Position numbers and translations under genes: made by a program. DNA of 64,000 bases, taken from assembly GCA_018402525.1 (NCBI GenBank), contig JAGYIR010000019.1, positions 1 to 64,000 of the forward strand. The letters run 5' to 3'. Origin of the DNA: Crocinitomicaceae bacterium. Its GTDB lineage: Bacteria; Bacteroidota; Bacteroidia; Flavobacteriales_D; Crocinitomicaceae. Position 1 is the first letter of the stretch. Each line of letters begins with the position of its first letter. Under the pieces are notes generated by a model. The model worked only from the letters and a program-made list of their open reading frames with translations, ran no database searches and had not been told where the DNA came from. Shown piece after piece: positions 19,326 to 28,951 of the stretch.

Positions 19326-20081
19326 ATGGATATGAAATTAATATTAAAAGTTTGGAGACAAAAGAACAGCAGCGACAAGGGAAGAATTGAAACTTACCCT
19401 ATGGAAAACGTTTCTGAGCACATGTCATTTTTGGAAATGATGGACGTTTTGAACGAACAGCTTATTTCTCAAGGAACTGATCCAATTGCGTTTGATCATG
19501 ACTGTCGCGAAGGAATTTGTGGAATGTGTTCTATGTACATCAATGGAGAAGCACACGGACCAGACCGTGGAATTACAACATGTCAACTGCACATGCGTAA
19601 GTTCAACGATGGCGACACCATTTATGTAGAACCGTTTAGAGCAAAAGGCTTTCCTGTCATTAAGGATTTAACCGTCGATCGAAGTGCATTCGACAGAATT
19701 CAACACGCTGGTGGATTTATTTCCGTAAATACTTCAGGTAACACGCAAGATGCAAATGCTATTCCTATTCCAAAAGACGACGCTGACAAAGCTTTTGACG
19801 CTGCTACTTGCATCGGGTGTGGGGCTTGTGTTGCTTCTTGTAAAAACGCATCGGCCATGCTTTTTGTTTCAGCAAAAGTGTCGCAGTTTTCTTTACTTCC
19901 TCAAGGTAAGGTAGAAGCGAAACGCCGTGTACTTAATATGGTAGAACAAATGGACAAAGAAGGCTTCGGCAATTGCACAAATACAGGTGCTTGTGAAGTA
20001 GAGTGTCCAAAAGGAATATCACTTGAGAACATCGCTCGAATGAATAGAGAATACCTGAAAGCATCCGTTGCTTCGGAATAA
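19326..20081 (+). CDS. sdhB: Succinate dehydrogenase iron-sulfur subunit
   Basis: 251 residues. It carries electrons from SdhA flavin to the membrane quinone site through three iron-sulfur clusters. Visible are the 2Fe-2S cysteines in [12 protein letters not shown] with the fourth in TTCQLHM, and the ferredoxin-like cysteines [11 protein letters not shown] and later [15 protein letters not shown] for the 4Fe-4S and 3Fe-4S clusters. The start follows sdhA by 4 bases, so translation is probably coupled. Last gene of the operon; a hairpin terminator follows at 20111. Confidence 0.97.
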   Translation: MDMKLILKVWRQKNSSDKGRIETYPMENVSEHMSFLEMMDVLNEQLISQGTDPIAFDHDCREGICGMCSMYINGEAHGPDRGITTCQLHMRKFNDGDTIYVEPFRAKGFPVIKDLTVDRSAFDRIQHAGGFISVNTSGNTQDANAIPIPKDDADKAFDAATCIGCGACVASCKNASAMLFVSAKVSQFSLLPQGKVEAKRRVLNMVEQMDKEGFGNCTNTGACEVECPKGISLENIARMNREYLKASVASE

Positions 20082-20110
20082 CATTTTTGTTCTCAATCCT
20101 TTAGGGTTTT

Positions 20111-20140
20111 GGCGTATGAATGATTCGTACGCCTTTTTTG
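20111..20140 (+). terminator. Rho-independent terminator of sdhCAB
   Basis: Stem ggcgtatgaa / ttcgtacgcc with one G-T pair and a three-base loop, followed by a T run, 30 bases after the sdhB stop. Confidence 0.85.
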
Positions 20141-20213
20141 TTTTAAAAAAAACAAGAAAATTTTTATTTAACATTTTAATAATCATAACTTAGCACAACT
20201 AAAACAAATATCT

Positions 20214-22016
20214 ATGAAAAAAATATTACTTTCTTTAACGCTTGTTGCAACCGTTTTTTGGGCGCAGTCTCAAGCAGTAGTGTCTGGTATTAGTCCAGCA
20301 AGTGTGCAGGGCAACTATGACTTTGGTCTTCAAGTAGGTTCTGGTGCATGGCCAGGAGAAACAGAAGACGGAACTTGGGATGTGCTTTCTAGCATTGACT
20401 TTAACATTCTTGGGACTTTTATCCAAGCAGAATTGATGCTTGTAGAAGATGGAACTCCTGGATTAAACCCTCAGGGAAACCCAATGTCACAAGAGGGATG
20501 TAGCCCTTTAACAAATGATTTAACAGGGAAAATTGCCGTTATTTACAGAAACACGTGTGAATTCGGAACGAAAGTTTTAAACGCTCAAAATGCTGGAGCT
20601 CTTGCGGCAATAATTGTAAACCGTGAGGATGCTGTGTTGAATATGGCGGGCGGACTTGACGGTGTAAACGTTACAATTCCTGCGGTATTTCTTTCTAGCA
20701 TTGATGGCGCAACATTGATTGATGCAATGGATTTAGGACCAGTTGAAGTATTCATCGGGAACAAATTTACAACCTACAACGATGATCTAGGAGCAATAAA
20801 AGGAGAGTACCTGGTGTCTCGCTTTGGGACTCACAGTTCATTGATTAATAATAATTTTGACTTGGGTATTCAAGTGTACAACTACGGTGTAAACGACCAA
20901 AACAATGCAACAGTGAATGCAACAATTACAGGTCCTTCTGGAGTAGTTTATAATGAAACTGTGAACCTTCCATCTATGAGCACTACGGATACAGTGGCTG
21001 TTTTTGCTGGAAATCCTGAGTTTTTTCCAACATTCGATTTGGGAATAGGAAACTATCCTGCAGGTGAGTACACGTTGGTGTACACGATTGACTTGGGTAC
21101 AACAGATGAAGATCCTTTTGATAACGTTTTTACCACAACATTTACAGTAACGGATAATGTTATTTCGTATGCGCGTCTTGATGGATCGGGTGAGCCAATT
21201 GCTACATCATTCCCTTCGAATACAGATACGGAATACCAAAGCTGTATGTTCTTTGAAGATCCAAATGGAGGAAACGTAGCTGTCTCAGGAATTCACTTTA
21301 CTCCTCACACAGATATCGCTGTAAACGACCTAGGTACTGCTGAGTTCTTTATTACAGCGTACCAATGGAACGATACATGGATTGACATTAACGATCCTAG
21401 TATTACTGCAAACAATGATTTCTTTACAAACTTGGTTTCTATAGGATTTGCTGAGCACTATCCAGGGTCTAACGCTGAGAACGACTTGAATGTGTATGTT
21501 CCGTTTTCTCCAGCGATTGGACTGCAAAACAACCAACGTTACTTGTTTTGTTTACGAACATTCGACCCGGTATTCTCTTTTGGATATGATGGTGGAGTAA
21601 ACTACAATGCGAACGTTAGTATTTCTGCAATGCCTACAAGCCCTGTACAAGTTCAAAATGCGAATACAAACAATGAATTAACATGGTTTATCGCAGGATG
21701 GAATGGATCTCCAGGAAGTTCAATCGGACTTGAAGTGTTTGATTCTGCATTCCTTGGATTAGACGATAAAAATACTGTGAATGGTAACGCTTACCCTAAC
21801 CCAGCAAACAATGAGGTAACTGTCGTTGTTGATGCGACAGGAAAAGGTAACATTGTGGTTACTGATGTATCAGGAAAAGTTGCGCTTACGCAATCAGTGA
21901 CGTTAGAAAATGGCAGAACTAATCTTGATCTTTCTGGATTAGACACAGGATTGTACATCTTCAACGTTACGTTAGAAAGTGGGAAAACTTCACGTTTCAA
22001 CGTAGTTAAGAACTAA
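20214..22016 (+). CDS. Secreted T9SS type A cargo with PA-like domain
   Basis: 600 residues. It has a signal peptide (MKKILLSLTLVATVFWAQSQA). A protease-associated-like region (about 85-185) contains GCSPLTNDLTGKIAVIYR and TKVLNAQNAGALAAIIVN with IPAVFLSS, a fold often seen on secreted peptidases. No peptidase catalytic motif follows; the middle (about 195-500) is beta-rich adhesin-like sequence. The C-terminal sorting domain starts near 520 (NAYPNPANNEVTVVV) and ends RFNVVKN, marking type IX export. It is flanked by terminators on both sides, so it is transcribed alone. The role of the PA domain without an enzyme may be ligand binding; the true partner is unknown. Confidence 0.85.
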   Translation: MKKILLSLTLVATVFWAQSQAVVSGISPASVQGNYDFGLQVGSGAWPGETEDGTWDVLSSIDFNILGTFIQAELMLVEDGTPGLNPQGNPMSQEGCSPLTNDLTGKIAVIYRNTCEFGTKVLNAQNAGALAAIIVNREDAVLNMAGGLDGVNVTIPAVFLSSIDGATLIDAMDLGPVEVFIGNKFTTYNDDLGAIKGEYLVSRFGTHSSLINNNFDLGIQVYNYGVNDQNNATVNATITGPSGVVYNETVNLPSMSTTDTVAVFAGNPEFFPTFDLGIGNYPAGEYTLVYTIDLGTTDEDPFDNVFTTTFTVTDNVISYARLDGSGEPIATSFPSNTDTEYQSCMFFEDPNGGNVAVSGIHFTPHTDIAVNDLGTAEFFITAYQWNDTWIDINDPSITANNDFFTNLVSIGFAEHYPGSNAENDLNVYVPFSPAIGLQNNQRYLFCLRTFDPVFSFGYDGGVNYNANVSISAMPTSPVQVQNANTNNELTWFIAGWNGSPGSSIGLEVFDSAFLGLDDKNTVNGNAYPNPANNEVTVVVDATGKGNIVVTDVSGKVALTQSVTLENGRTNLDLSGLDTGLYIFNVTLESGKTSRFNVVKN

Positions 22017-22031
22017 GAATATAACACTTCA

Positions 22032-22068
22032 TAAAAAAGGCGTCCGACTGAGTCGGACGCCTTTTTTT
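22032..22068. terminator. Strong bidirectional terminator
   Basis: Perfect 11-base stem ggcgtccgact / agtcggacgcc with a one-base gap at the tip, flanked by an A run on the left and a T run on the right. It sits between the convergent genes ending at 22016 and 22096 and can stop transcripts from both sides. Confidence 0.92.
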
Positions 22069-22095
22069 GTTTTGCTACTTACTATGAAAAAACTA

Positions 22096-22911
22096 CTAGA
22101 AATTAAGCGAAATACCAAAGGTAAGTGGGTACACAGCTGTTGTCTTGTTCTCATCAAACAATGAAATCAAACTATAACTTGCAAATGCACCCCAGTCTGA
22201 ATAACCTACTCGAACCAAAGCGTCCAATTTAAATGGATTTAAACCATACGTTCCTTTGCTTTTTGAAGTAAACTCCTGTCCATTAATCTCTCCCTTTCTT
22301 TTCGTTTTGGACGCGATTCGAACCCCACCAACAACTCCAGCCGCTAGGTAAAAACTTTTATTGGAGTTTGCATTTGTGTTAAACTCCACCAAAAGAGGAA
22401 CCGTTAAATAGGCCGCCTTTAACTTGTTCTTGCTATAGTTCGTTAGCGTGTCTATAAAGGCGTTTAACGTGTCTGGTGTGTGATTGAGTATATAATTCTC
22501 CTTAAAGCCAACAGAGGTAAAGCTAAAACCTAATCCCGTGGTTATACCAACATACTCTCTTGCTATTTGAAATTTATGCTCCAATAAATTTAAGTTCCAA
22601 ACCACAGATTTTGCTGGGTCATTGTTCCAGTATGGATGATACGCAAAGTTATTATCAAAGTTGCCGTGTGTGAACATCGAAACACCAAAGTCTATACCTG
22701 CCCAGTGTGCCTCAGATCTCTTCTTTTTATACACGGTTACAGTGTCCTCTTTTTCAATGATGATAATTTCTTTGTTTTTAATGTTGATCCGCGTCGTGTC
22801 AGACTTGGGCTCACTTTCTTCCGTTGACGGCAATTCCTCCTTCGGTTCTTCTTGCGATAAAACAGGTGTAACAAACAACCCTGCTAATAAAATGATGTAT
22901 AACTTCTTCAT
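22096..22911 (-). CDS. Outer membrane beta-barrel protein
   Basis: 271 residues from ATG 22911, which gives the signal peptide MKKLYIILLAGLFVTPVLSQ; the upstream ATG at 22935 adds only 8 residues. After an acidic, proline/glutamate-rich linker and a segment IKNKEIIIIEKEDTVTVYKK come alternating aromatic and polar strands ending with PLTFGISLNF, a C-terminal phenylalanine typical of outer membrane barrels. It resembles PorT-like or general porin-family proteins of Bacteroidetes without a sure match. Monocistronic; ends at the shared terminator. Confidence 0.75.
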   Translation of the reverse strand: MKKLYIILLAGLFVTPVLSQEEPKEELPSTEESEPKSDTTRINIKNKEIIIIEKEDTVTVYKKKRSEAHWAGIDFGVSMFTHGNFDNNFAYHPYWNNDPAKSVVWNLNLLEHKFQIAREYVGITTGLGFSFTSVGFKENYILNHTPDTLNAFIDTLTNYSKNKLKAAYLTVPLLVEFNTNANSNKSFYLAAGVVGGVRIASKTKRKGEINGQEFTSKSKGTYGLNPFKLDALVRVGYSDWGAFASYSLISLFDENKTTAVYPLTFGISLNF

Positions 22912-22969
22912 TACTGTTTTTTTAATTGATTTCAACAGTAAGACTAACTGAGTTAAAAAAAGTTACAAC

Positions 22970-23347
22970 CTACTCCCAATCATTTAGGAAATCACCCAAG
23001 TTTCTTCTATCCTTCTTGGTGGGTTTTCCAGTTCCATTATCGCGGTAAGTACTCTGGGATTGTTGATATACAAGCAGCTTTTCACGCTCCTCTTCTGGAG
23101 TTAAGTCTATAATATATTGATCAACGAGTTTTGCACCTACCCGTTTATCCAACAGCTGAATGACCCGAAATGTAAACGTCGCTGTGTGTCGAACAACTTG
23201 AATTTCATCTCCCAACTTGATTTCTCTGGAGGGTTTAACTGTTTCGTTATTCAACCTAATTTTTCCTTTGGAAATAGCAAGCGCAGCCTGAGATCTCGTT
23301 TTTGCCAATCTTACTGCGTGAGCGAACTTATCAATGCGACAGCTCAT
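22970..23347 (-). CDS. S4-domain RNA-binding protein (HslR/Hsp15-like)
   Basis: 125 residues. The N-terminal S4 domain reads CRIDKFAHAVRLAKTRSQAA, then SKGKIRLNNETVKPSREIKLGDEIQ, the classic S4 RNA-binding pattern of Hsp15 proteins that bind free 50S subunits carrying nascent chains. The C-terminal tail is basic and acidic mixed (TGKPTKKDRRN), as in the family. Its start lies 17 bases inside the end of the MmcQ/YjbR gene, so the two are cotranscribed and probably translationally coupled. Confidence 0.88.
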   Translation of the reverse strand: MSCRIDKFAHAVRLAKTRSQAALAISKGKIRLNNETVKPSREIKLGDEIQVVRHTATFTFRVIQLLDKRVGAKLVDQYIIDLTPEEEREKLLVYQQSQSTYRDNGTGKPTKKDRRNLGDFLNDWE

Positions 23348-23681
23348 CCTTCACTTTTCTTGGGAGCGATGCAAATATTAGGTCGTAAGAATGGTCTATC
23401 AATTCAACCAGCAATTGCAGCGAAACATCTTCATGAACTGCTACGGTATTCCAATGCACCTTACTCATGTGATATCCTGGGTTTATACCATGATATGTTT
23501 CACGCAACTCAATGGCACGTTCAGGGTCACACTTAAGATTTATAGATGTAAAATTGTCCACGTCAGCTAAAGCAAACATTTTATTACCCACTTTAAACAC
23601 AAGTGTTTTATTATCAAAAGGAAAACCTTCCGTTACTCCGTTTTTCGAAAGACAATAATCTCGAAAATCCGAAACATTCAT
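23331..23681 (-). CDS. MmcQ/YjbR family protein
   Basis: 116 residues, the family's normal length. Typical features: the N-terminal FRDYCLSKNGVTEGFPFDN, KVGNKMFAL, INLKCDPERA, and HWNTVAVHED. The fold has a CyaY-like, double-wing DNA-binding shape, but a biochemical role has not been clearly established, so the name only marks the family. It lies 2 bases downstream of the desaturase gene and overlaps the S4 gene, forming one minus-strand operon. Confidence 0.87.
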   Translation of the reverse strand: MNVSDFRDYCLSKNGVTEGFPFDNKTLVFKVGNKMFALADVDNFTSINLKCDPERAIELRETYHGINPGYHMSKVHWNTVAVHEDVSLQLLVELIDHSYDLIFASLPRKVKDELSH

Positions 23682-23683
23682 AA

Positions 23684-24790
23684 TTAGTGAATTGCTGGAG
23701 CGTCTTTATCGTTTCCTAAATTATATAACATTCTTGCGTGCCCTGAAAGCGCCTCATAAAATGTTTTATAGGAATAATAAGGCAAGTTGTATTCAAAAGC
23801 CGTTTCTCTGACAATTTTAGAAATCTTTCTGTAATGAACGTGGCAAATGTTCGGAAACAAATGGTGTTCAATTTGGAAATTCAACCCCCCCACATACCAA
23901 GAGAACCAACGTGATTCTTGCGCAAAATTTGCCGTGTTCATTAGTTGATTCATTGCCCAATCTGACTCAATATTTCCCGACTCGTCTGGTTTTGGGAAGT
24001 TCGATGTAGGAATAACGTGTGCAGGTTGAAATATAGCCGCCAAGATTAAACCAGCAACAAAGTGCATCAACAAAAAGCAAAGAAGTGTTGCCCACCAAGA
24101 CATCGCGCCAAAAATAAGAGGTAACGCAAGTGTTACAGCCAAATAAAACGTTTTACTACCGATTAGACCAAGGAAAATTGCTTTATTCGATCTACCTTGA
24201 GTTTTAGTTAATCCCATCTTTCTATAACGAATAAATTGCTTGTAATCCTTTGTAGTCGCCCACATAATGGTCATAAAACCATACAAGAACCAAGCATAAA
24301 TGTGCTGAAAACGGTGACCTTTCAATAGTCTTTGGTTAGGCGAAAAACGCATTAGAATTCCTGTATCAATATCTTCATCCATTCCTTCTACATTCGTATA
24401 CGTATGGTGAAGCACATTGTGTTGAATTCTCCAGTTGACATCATTTCCACCTACTAGGTTAATAAGCTTACCTAGCAACATGTTGACGTTTTTATTTCGA
24501 GAGTATGCAGCATGATTCGCATCGTGCATAATTGACAAGCCAATTCCTGCCATTCCAACCCCCATGATAATCCACATCAGCATAATTATCCATGTCGATT
24601 CAAGAACCGTTAAAATCAAAATAAAAGGAACCAAATAGATCGACAACATGAATATCGTTTTGATAACCATGTTGAAATTGGCAAATCGGGAAATGTTGTT
24701 TTCCTTGAAATAAGCGTTAACGCGTTTTCTTAATTCTTTGTAAAAATCCGAATTATTTGGATTTGAGTATGATACCGTGTTAATATCCAT
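23684..24790 (-). CDS. Membrane fatty acid desaturase
   Basis: 368 residues from ATG 24790 (MDINTVSYSNPNN); a start at 24811 is possible. Three histidine boxes for the di-iron centre are visible: HDANHAAYS, HNVLHHTYTN and QIEHHLFPN, with glutamine in the third box as in front-end (delta-5/6, linoleoyl-CoA type) desaturases. Several hydrophobic helices surround them. It introduces a double bond into acyl chains in the membrane and needs an electron donor; no cytochrome b5 domain is fused. First gene of the operon with the MmcQ/YjbR and S4 genes. Exact bond position cannot be read from sequence. Confidence 0.92.
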   Translation of the reverse strand: MDINTVSYSNPNNSDFYKELRKRVNAYFKENNISRFANFNMVIKTIFMLSIYLVPFILILTVLESTWIIMLMWIIMGVGMAGIGLSIMHDANHAAYSRNKNVNMLLGKLINLVGGNDVNWRIQHNVLHHTYTNVEGMDEDIDTGILMRFSPNQRLLKGHRFQHIYAWFLYGFMTIMWATTKDYKQFIRYRKMGLTKTQGRSNKAIFLGLIGSKTFYLAVTLALPLIFGAMSWWATLLCFLLMHFVAGLILAAIFQPAHVIPTSNFPKPDESGNIESDWAMNQLMNTANFAQESRWFSWYVGGLNFQIEHHLFPNICHVHYRKISKIVRETAFEYNLPYYSYKTFYEALSGHARMLYNLGNDKDAPAIH

Positions 24791-24918
24791 AAAGTTTATT
24801 GTTAATAACAAGTAAATTTACGGTTTTTTGGAATACATTGAAACTTCTTTGTGAACATTTAACATGTATTGAGTGAATCTTAACACCAAAAAACATCCTC
24901 AACAACTGTTTAAATCCC

Positions 24919-24926
24919 TATTTTTG
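24919..24926 (+). promoter_or_regulatory. Putative -7 element upstream of ispG
   Basis: TATTTTTG matches TAnnTTTG and lies 20 bases upstream of the ispG start. No convincing -33 element is visible, so support is weak. Confidence 0.35.
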
Positions 24927-24946
24927 TTTTAACTATATTTCTCTAA

Positions 24947-26881
24947 ATGTCGTCGAATAAAAACGTTATTTATTGTGCAGATCTCTTCAAACGAACGCGA
25001 ATAGCGACACGTGAAGTGACCATAGGTACCGTGAAGTTGGGTGTGGAACACCCGATATGTGTTCAGTCTATGACGACCGCTGACACCATGAATACTCAGG
25101 CTGCGGTTGATGAGTCGGTTCGTATGATAAAAAATGGGTGTGAAATGGTAAGGCTAACGGCGCCAAGTAAAAAAGAAGCCGAAAATCTTGCTGTGATAAA
25201 AGCGTTACTCGTGGAACAAGGCTACCATACGCCTTTGGTCGCAGACATTCATTTCACGCCAAACGCAGCGGAGATTGCGGCAAAACATGTAGAAAAAGTA
25301 CGTGTCAATCCGGGCAACTACGCCGACAAGAAAAAGTTTGAAGAACATAGTTATACAGAAGAATCTTATGAAAAGGAGCTGATTCGAATTGAGGAAAAGT
25401 TTACACCGCTCGTGCTCTTATGCAAGGAAAATAACACAGCGATGCGGATAGGGACGAATCATGGGTCACTGTCAGATCGGATTTTAAGTCGGTTCGGCGA
25501 TACACCCGAAGGAATGGTAGAATCTGCACTGGAGTTTCTTCGGATCTGTCAGAAGCACGATTACCACAACGTTGTCTTGTCTATGAAGGCAAGTAATACT
25601 CTCGTTATGGTGCAGGCGTATCGATTGTTGGTAGCTGAAATGCTGAAAGACGGGCGCGTATACCCGCTGCACCTGGGCGTCACTGAAGCAGGTGAAGGTG
25701 AAGATGGAAGAATAAAATCAGCAGTGGGTATTGGTGCTTTGCTGGAAGACGGAATTGGTGATACGATACGGGTTTCGTTGACCGAAAAACCAGAAGCTGA
25801 AATTCCTGTAGCTAGAAAATTGTTGGATAAATACCTTGCTTTAAACACCAATGAATATAAAATTACCACAAGTTCGAACCAACTACCTTATAGTCCCTAT
25901 CACTACAAAAGAAGAGAAAGCGCCACAATTCATAAAATTGGAGGGGGAAATGTTCCTGTGGTCATCGCTGACTTTAGCCAAATAGATCAACTGAAACCTG
26001 CGCACTTATTTGGTGTTGGATATAATTACTCTATTCCGTTGGATAAATGGAACATTTCTGATGCCGCAACCGATTTTATATACATTGGATCTCAACACAT
26101 CGGATTTGAGCTACCTGGAACACTAGAAGTTATCTGTGATTTTGACAATTGGAAAGAAAATTACAGAAACAAACCTGGATTTTATCCGATTGTTTCTTCT
26201 GAAGATTGTGGTCATTTTTCGTCCGAGTCGGTTTTCTTTGTGCGACACCAAGCAGAGAATACTTCGGTTGACTACCTGAAATCCTTTCCAAATGCGATCG
26301 TTGTTTTGGAAAGCCAATACTCCAACAAAACTCAACTATTCCGTAATGTTTATTTGATTTTTACGGAAAACAATATAAGTAACCCTGTGATCTTAACTGA
26401 GCACATTCTAAATGAAGATCCAGAAACGTTTCAATTGTGGGCATCGGCTAGTCTCGGGGCAACACTTATCGATGGTTTCGGAGACGGAATTTGGTTACAT
26501 GGCAAGCAATCCACTCAACATATCAACGCAACATCATTTGGAGTTTTGCAGGCGACACGAACTCGGATTTCAAAAACAGAGTACATTTCTTGTCCGTCAT
26601 GCGGAAGAACACTTTTTGATCTTCAAGAAACCACAGCAAAAATTAGAGCCAAGACTTCTCACCTGAAAGGTTTAAAAATTGGAATCATGGGTTGCATTGT
26701 AAACGGTCCGGGAGAAATGGCTGATGCGGATTATGGATATGTTGGAACCGGTCCCGGAAAAATCCACTTGTACAAAGAAAAGGTCGTGATGAGAAAAAAT
26801 GTCGATGAGGCAAATGCTGTTGAAGCGTTGATCGATTTAATTCGCGAACACGGTGATTGGATCGAAGCGGAAGAAAAATAG
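24947..26881 (+). CDS. ispG: 4-hydroxy-3-methylbut-2-enyl diphosphate synthase IspG, long form
   Basis: 644 residues against about 370 in E. coli. This is the three-domain form of Bacteroidetes, Chlamydiae and plants with an inserted central domain (about 290-535). It reduces MEcPP to HMBPP in the MEP isoprenoid pathway using a 4Fe-4S cluster. The N-terminal TIM barrel shows PICVQSMTTADTMN and LVADIHFTPNAA; the C-terminal cluster domain shows CPSCGRT (about 549) and MGCIVNGPGEMADADYG, with the third cysteine near 583 and the conserved glutamate near 590. It stands alone. No ispH is seen in the window. Confidence 0.96.
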   Translation: MSSNKNVIYCADLFKRTRIATREVTIGTVKLGVEHPICVQSMTTADTMNTQAAVDESVRMIKNGCEMVRLTAPSKKEAENLAVIKALLVEQGYHTPLVADIHFTPNAAEIAAKHVEKVRVNPGNYADKKKFEEHSYTEESYEKELIRIEEKFTPLVLLCKENNTAMRIGTNHGSLSDRILSRFGDTPEGMVESALEFLRICQKHDYHNVVLSMKASNTLVMVQAYRLLVAEMLKDGRVYPLHLGVTEAGEGEDGRIKSAVGIGALLEDGIGDTIRVSLTEKPEAEIPVARKLLDKYLALNTNEYKITTSSNQLPYSPYHYKRRESATIHKIGGGNVPVVIADFSQIDQLKPAHLFGVGYNYSIPLDKWNISDAATDFIYIGSQHIGFELPGTLEVICDFDNWKENYRNKPGFYPIVSSEDCGHFSSESVFFVRHQAENTSVDYLKSFPNAIVVLESQYSNKTQLFRNVYLIFTENNISNPVILTEHILNEDPETFQLWASASLGATLIDGFGDGIWLHGKQSTQHINATSFGVLQATRTRISKTEYISCPSCGRTLFDLQETTAKIRAKTSHLKGLKIGIMGCIVNGPGEMADADYGYVGTGPGKIHLYKEKVVMRKNVDEANAVEALIDLIREHGDWIEAEEK

Positions 26882-27035
26882 TTACAAAGTCACCATTTTT
26901 TAATTTTTACTTCTTTTTTGTTTAAAATTTCACGCGATTTAACAAGACAACTCGCCTAACCATTAGTCTTTTCCTTACACAAACTAAAAAACCCTCATAA
27001 AAGGCTTTAAAATCGATTTTAGGCTACAAAAAGCA

Positions 27036-28907
27036 TTATCTCCCTAAGAAAATGAGAAGAACAGAAACATCGCTCGGTGAAATTCCACTCACACGAGATG
27101 CTTGTCCAATTGTTACAGGTTTTAGTGCGGAAAGTTTTTCTTTCGCTTCAGAGCTTAAACTTGCCAATCTAAAATAATCTAAATCACTTGGAATTTTTAC
27201 TTCTTCGAGACGACTCATTTTTTTTGCAACATCTTCTTCACGACTAATGTACCCGTCGTACTTCAATTGGATTTCTGTTTGCACGACAATATCCTGATGA
27301 ATTGCAACAAGCTCTTCGGCTTGAGCTTTTACTTTTTCACTCATGCGAAACATGTCGTCCATCGAAATATTTGGACGCGTAATCAACGAGCTAAGTTTTA
27401 CTTGCTGTGTAACTGGAGCACTTTCCTTCTCAATTAATATTTTATTTGCCACCTCGGGAACAACACCTTCTTTCTCCAAAATCTTTTTCAGTTGAGAAGT
27501 TCCTGCATTTTTTTGTTCTACTCGTTTTAGTGCCTCATCAGATGTTAATCCAATCGCGTGACCAATTGGTGTGAGTCGAATATCGGCATTGTCCTGACGC
27601 AATAGTATTCTGTATTCAGCACGACTGGTAAACATTCGATACGGTTCTTTTGTTCCTTTCGTAATTAAGTCATCTATCAATACTCCGATATACGCATCAC
27701 TCCGCGACAAAATAAATGGTTCTTTCTCTTGCACTTTTCGGACGGCATTAATTCCCGCCATTAATCCTTGACAAGCCGCTTCTTCGTAACCGGTCGTTCC
27801 ATTTATCTGTCCAGCGAAATACAACCCTTCCACCAATTTAGTTTCCAGTGTATGTTTTAATTGCGTCGGTGGAAAATAATCGTATTCAATTGCGTAACCT
27901 GGACGAAACATTTTTACATTTTCAAATCCTGGAACAGATTTCATCGCAGCATATTGAACTTCTTCAGGAAGTGAAGTGCTGAATCCATTCACGTAAATTT
28001 CAACCGTGTTCCACCCTTCTGGCTCCACAAATAATTGATGGCGTTCTCTATCAGCAAAGCGATTTATTTTGTCTTCAATACTTGGGCAGTAACGCGGTCC
28101 GCTACTTTTTATAGAGCCATTAAACATTGGAGACCGATCGAACCCCGTTTTTAAGAGTTCATGCGTTTCATTATTTGTATAGGTAATGAAACACGAACGT
28201 TGTTTGGTTAGTGGTGCTGTGTCAGAAAAACTAAATTTGGAAGGATTCTCATCTCCAAACTGCTCTTCCATTTTAGAATAATCCAACGAACGACCATCAA
28301 CTCGCGGTGGAGTTCCTGTTTTCATTCTCCCCGTTTCGAATCCTAAAGCGGCCAATTCTTCCGTGATTCCAGTTGCTGCTTTTTCTCCTGCTCGACCTCC
28401 ACCAAACTGCTTTTCTCCAAGGTGGATTAAACCGTTCAAAAAAGTACCATTGGTAAGCACCACGGATTTTGCTTTTATTTCGACACCAATTGCCGTTTTT
28501 ACTCCGACAATTTTATTCCCCTCGACCAGTAATCCGTTGCACATGTCCTGCCAAAAGTCAACACCCATATTCTGCTCCAACATCATTCGCCATTCTTCGG
28601 CAAACTTCATTCTATCGTTTTGGGTTCTTGGCGACCACATCGCTGGGCCCTTGGATCTGTTCAGCATTCGAAATTGAATTGCGCTCTTGTCGCTCACAAT
28701 TCCCGAACCGCCTCCAAGCGCATCAATCTCTCGAATGATTTGACCTTTTGCCACACCTCCCATTGCAGGGTTGCAACTCATTTGGGCAATGGTGTTCATG
28801 TTCATTGTAATCAACAACACTGAACCACCTAGTTTTGCGGCAGCATTTGCAGCTTCGCATCCAGCGTGTCCCCCACCCACAACAATAACATCGTATTCTT
28901 TTAACAT
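27036..28907 (-). CDS. mnmG: tRNA uridine modification enzyme MnmG (GidA)
   Basis: 623 residues, normal length. FAD-binding partner of MnmE; the complex makes cmnm5U34 in tRNAs. The Rossmann motif VVGGGHAGCEAANAAAKLG lies at about 9-27, MNTIAQMSCNPAMGGVAKGQ at about 38-57, the ATGITEELAALGFETGRMKTG-type region near 180, and YFAGQINGTTGYEEAACQG near 365; the C-terminal helical domain ends GISPSDVSVLLIFLGR. Downstream of ybeY on the same strand with 44 bases between, so probably the last gene of the DUF4175-ATPase-ybeY-mnmG operon. Confidence 0.97.
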   Translation of the reverse strand: MLKEYDVIVVGGGHAGCEAANAAAKLGGSVLLITMNMNTIAQMSCNPAMGGVAKGQIIREIDALGGGSGIVSDKSAIQFRMLNRSKGPAMWSPRTQNDRMKFAEEWRMMLEQNMGVDFWQDMCNGLLVEGNKIVGVKTAIGVEIKAKSVVLTNGTFLNGLIHLGEKQFGGGRAGEKAATGITEELAALGFETGRMKTGTPPRVDGRSLDYSKMEEQFGDENPSKFSFSDTAPLTKQRSCFITYTNNETHELLKTGFDRSPMFNGSIKSSGPRYCPSIEDKINRFADRERHQLFVEPEGWNTVEIYVNGFSTSLPEEVQYAAMKSVPGFENVKMFRPGYAIEYDYFPPTQLKHTLETKLVEGLYFAGQINGTTGYEEAACQGLMAGINAVRKVQEKEPFILSRSDAYIGVLIDDLITKGTKEPYRMFTSRAEYRILLRQDNADIRLTPIGHAIGLTSDEALKRVEQKNAGTSQLKKILEKEGVVPEVANKILIEKESAPVTQQVKLSSLITRPNISMDDMFRMSEKVKAQAEELVAIHQDIVVQTEIQLKYDGYISREEDVAKKMSRLEEVKIPSDLDYFRLASLSSEAKEKLSALKPVTIGQASRVSGISPSDVSVLLIFLGR

Positions 28908-28951
28908 CTCCTTTGTTTCACGTGGAACAAAATTACAACTCTTTTACTAAA

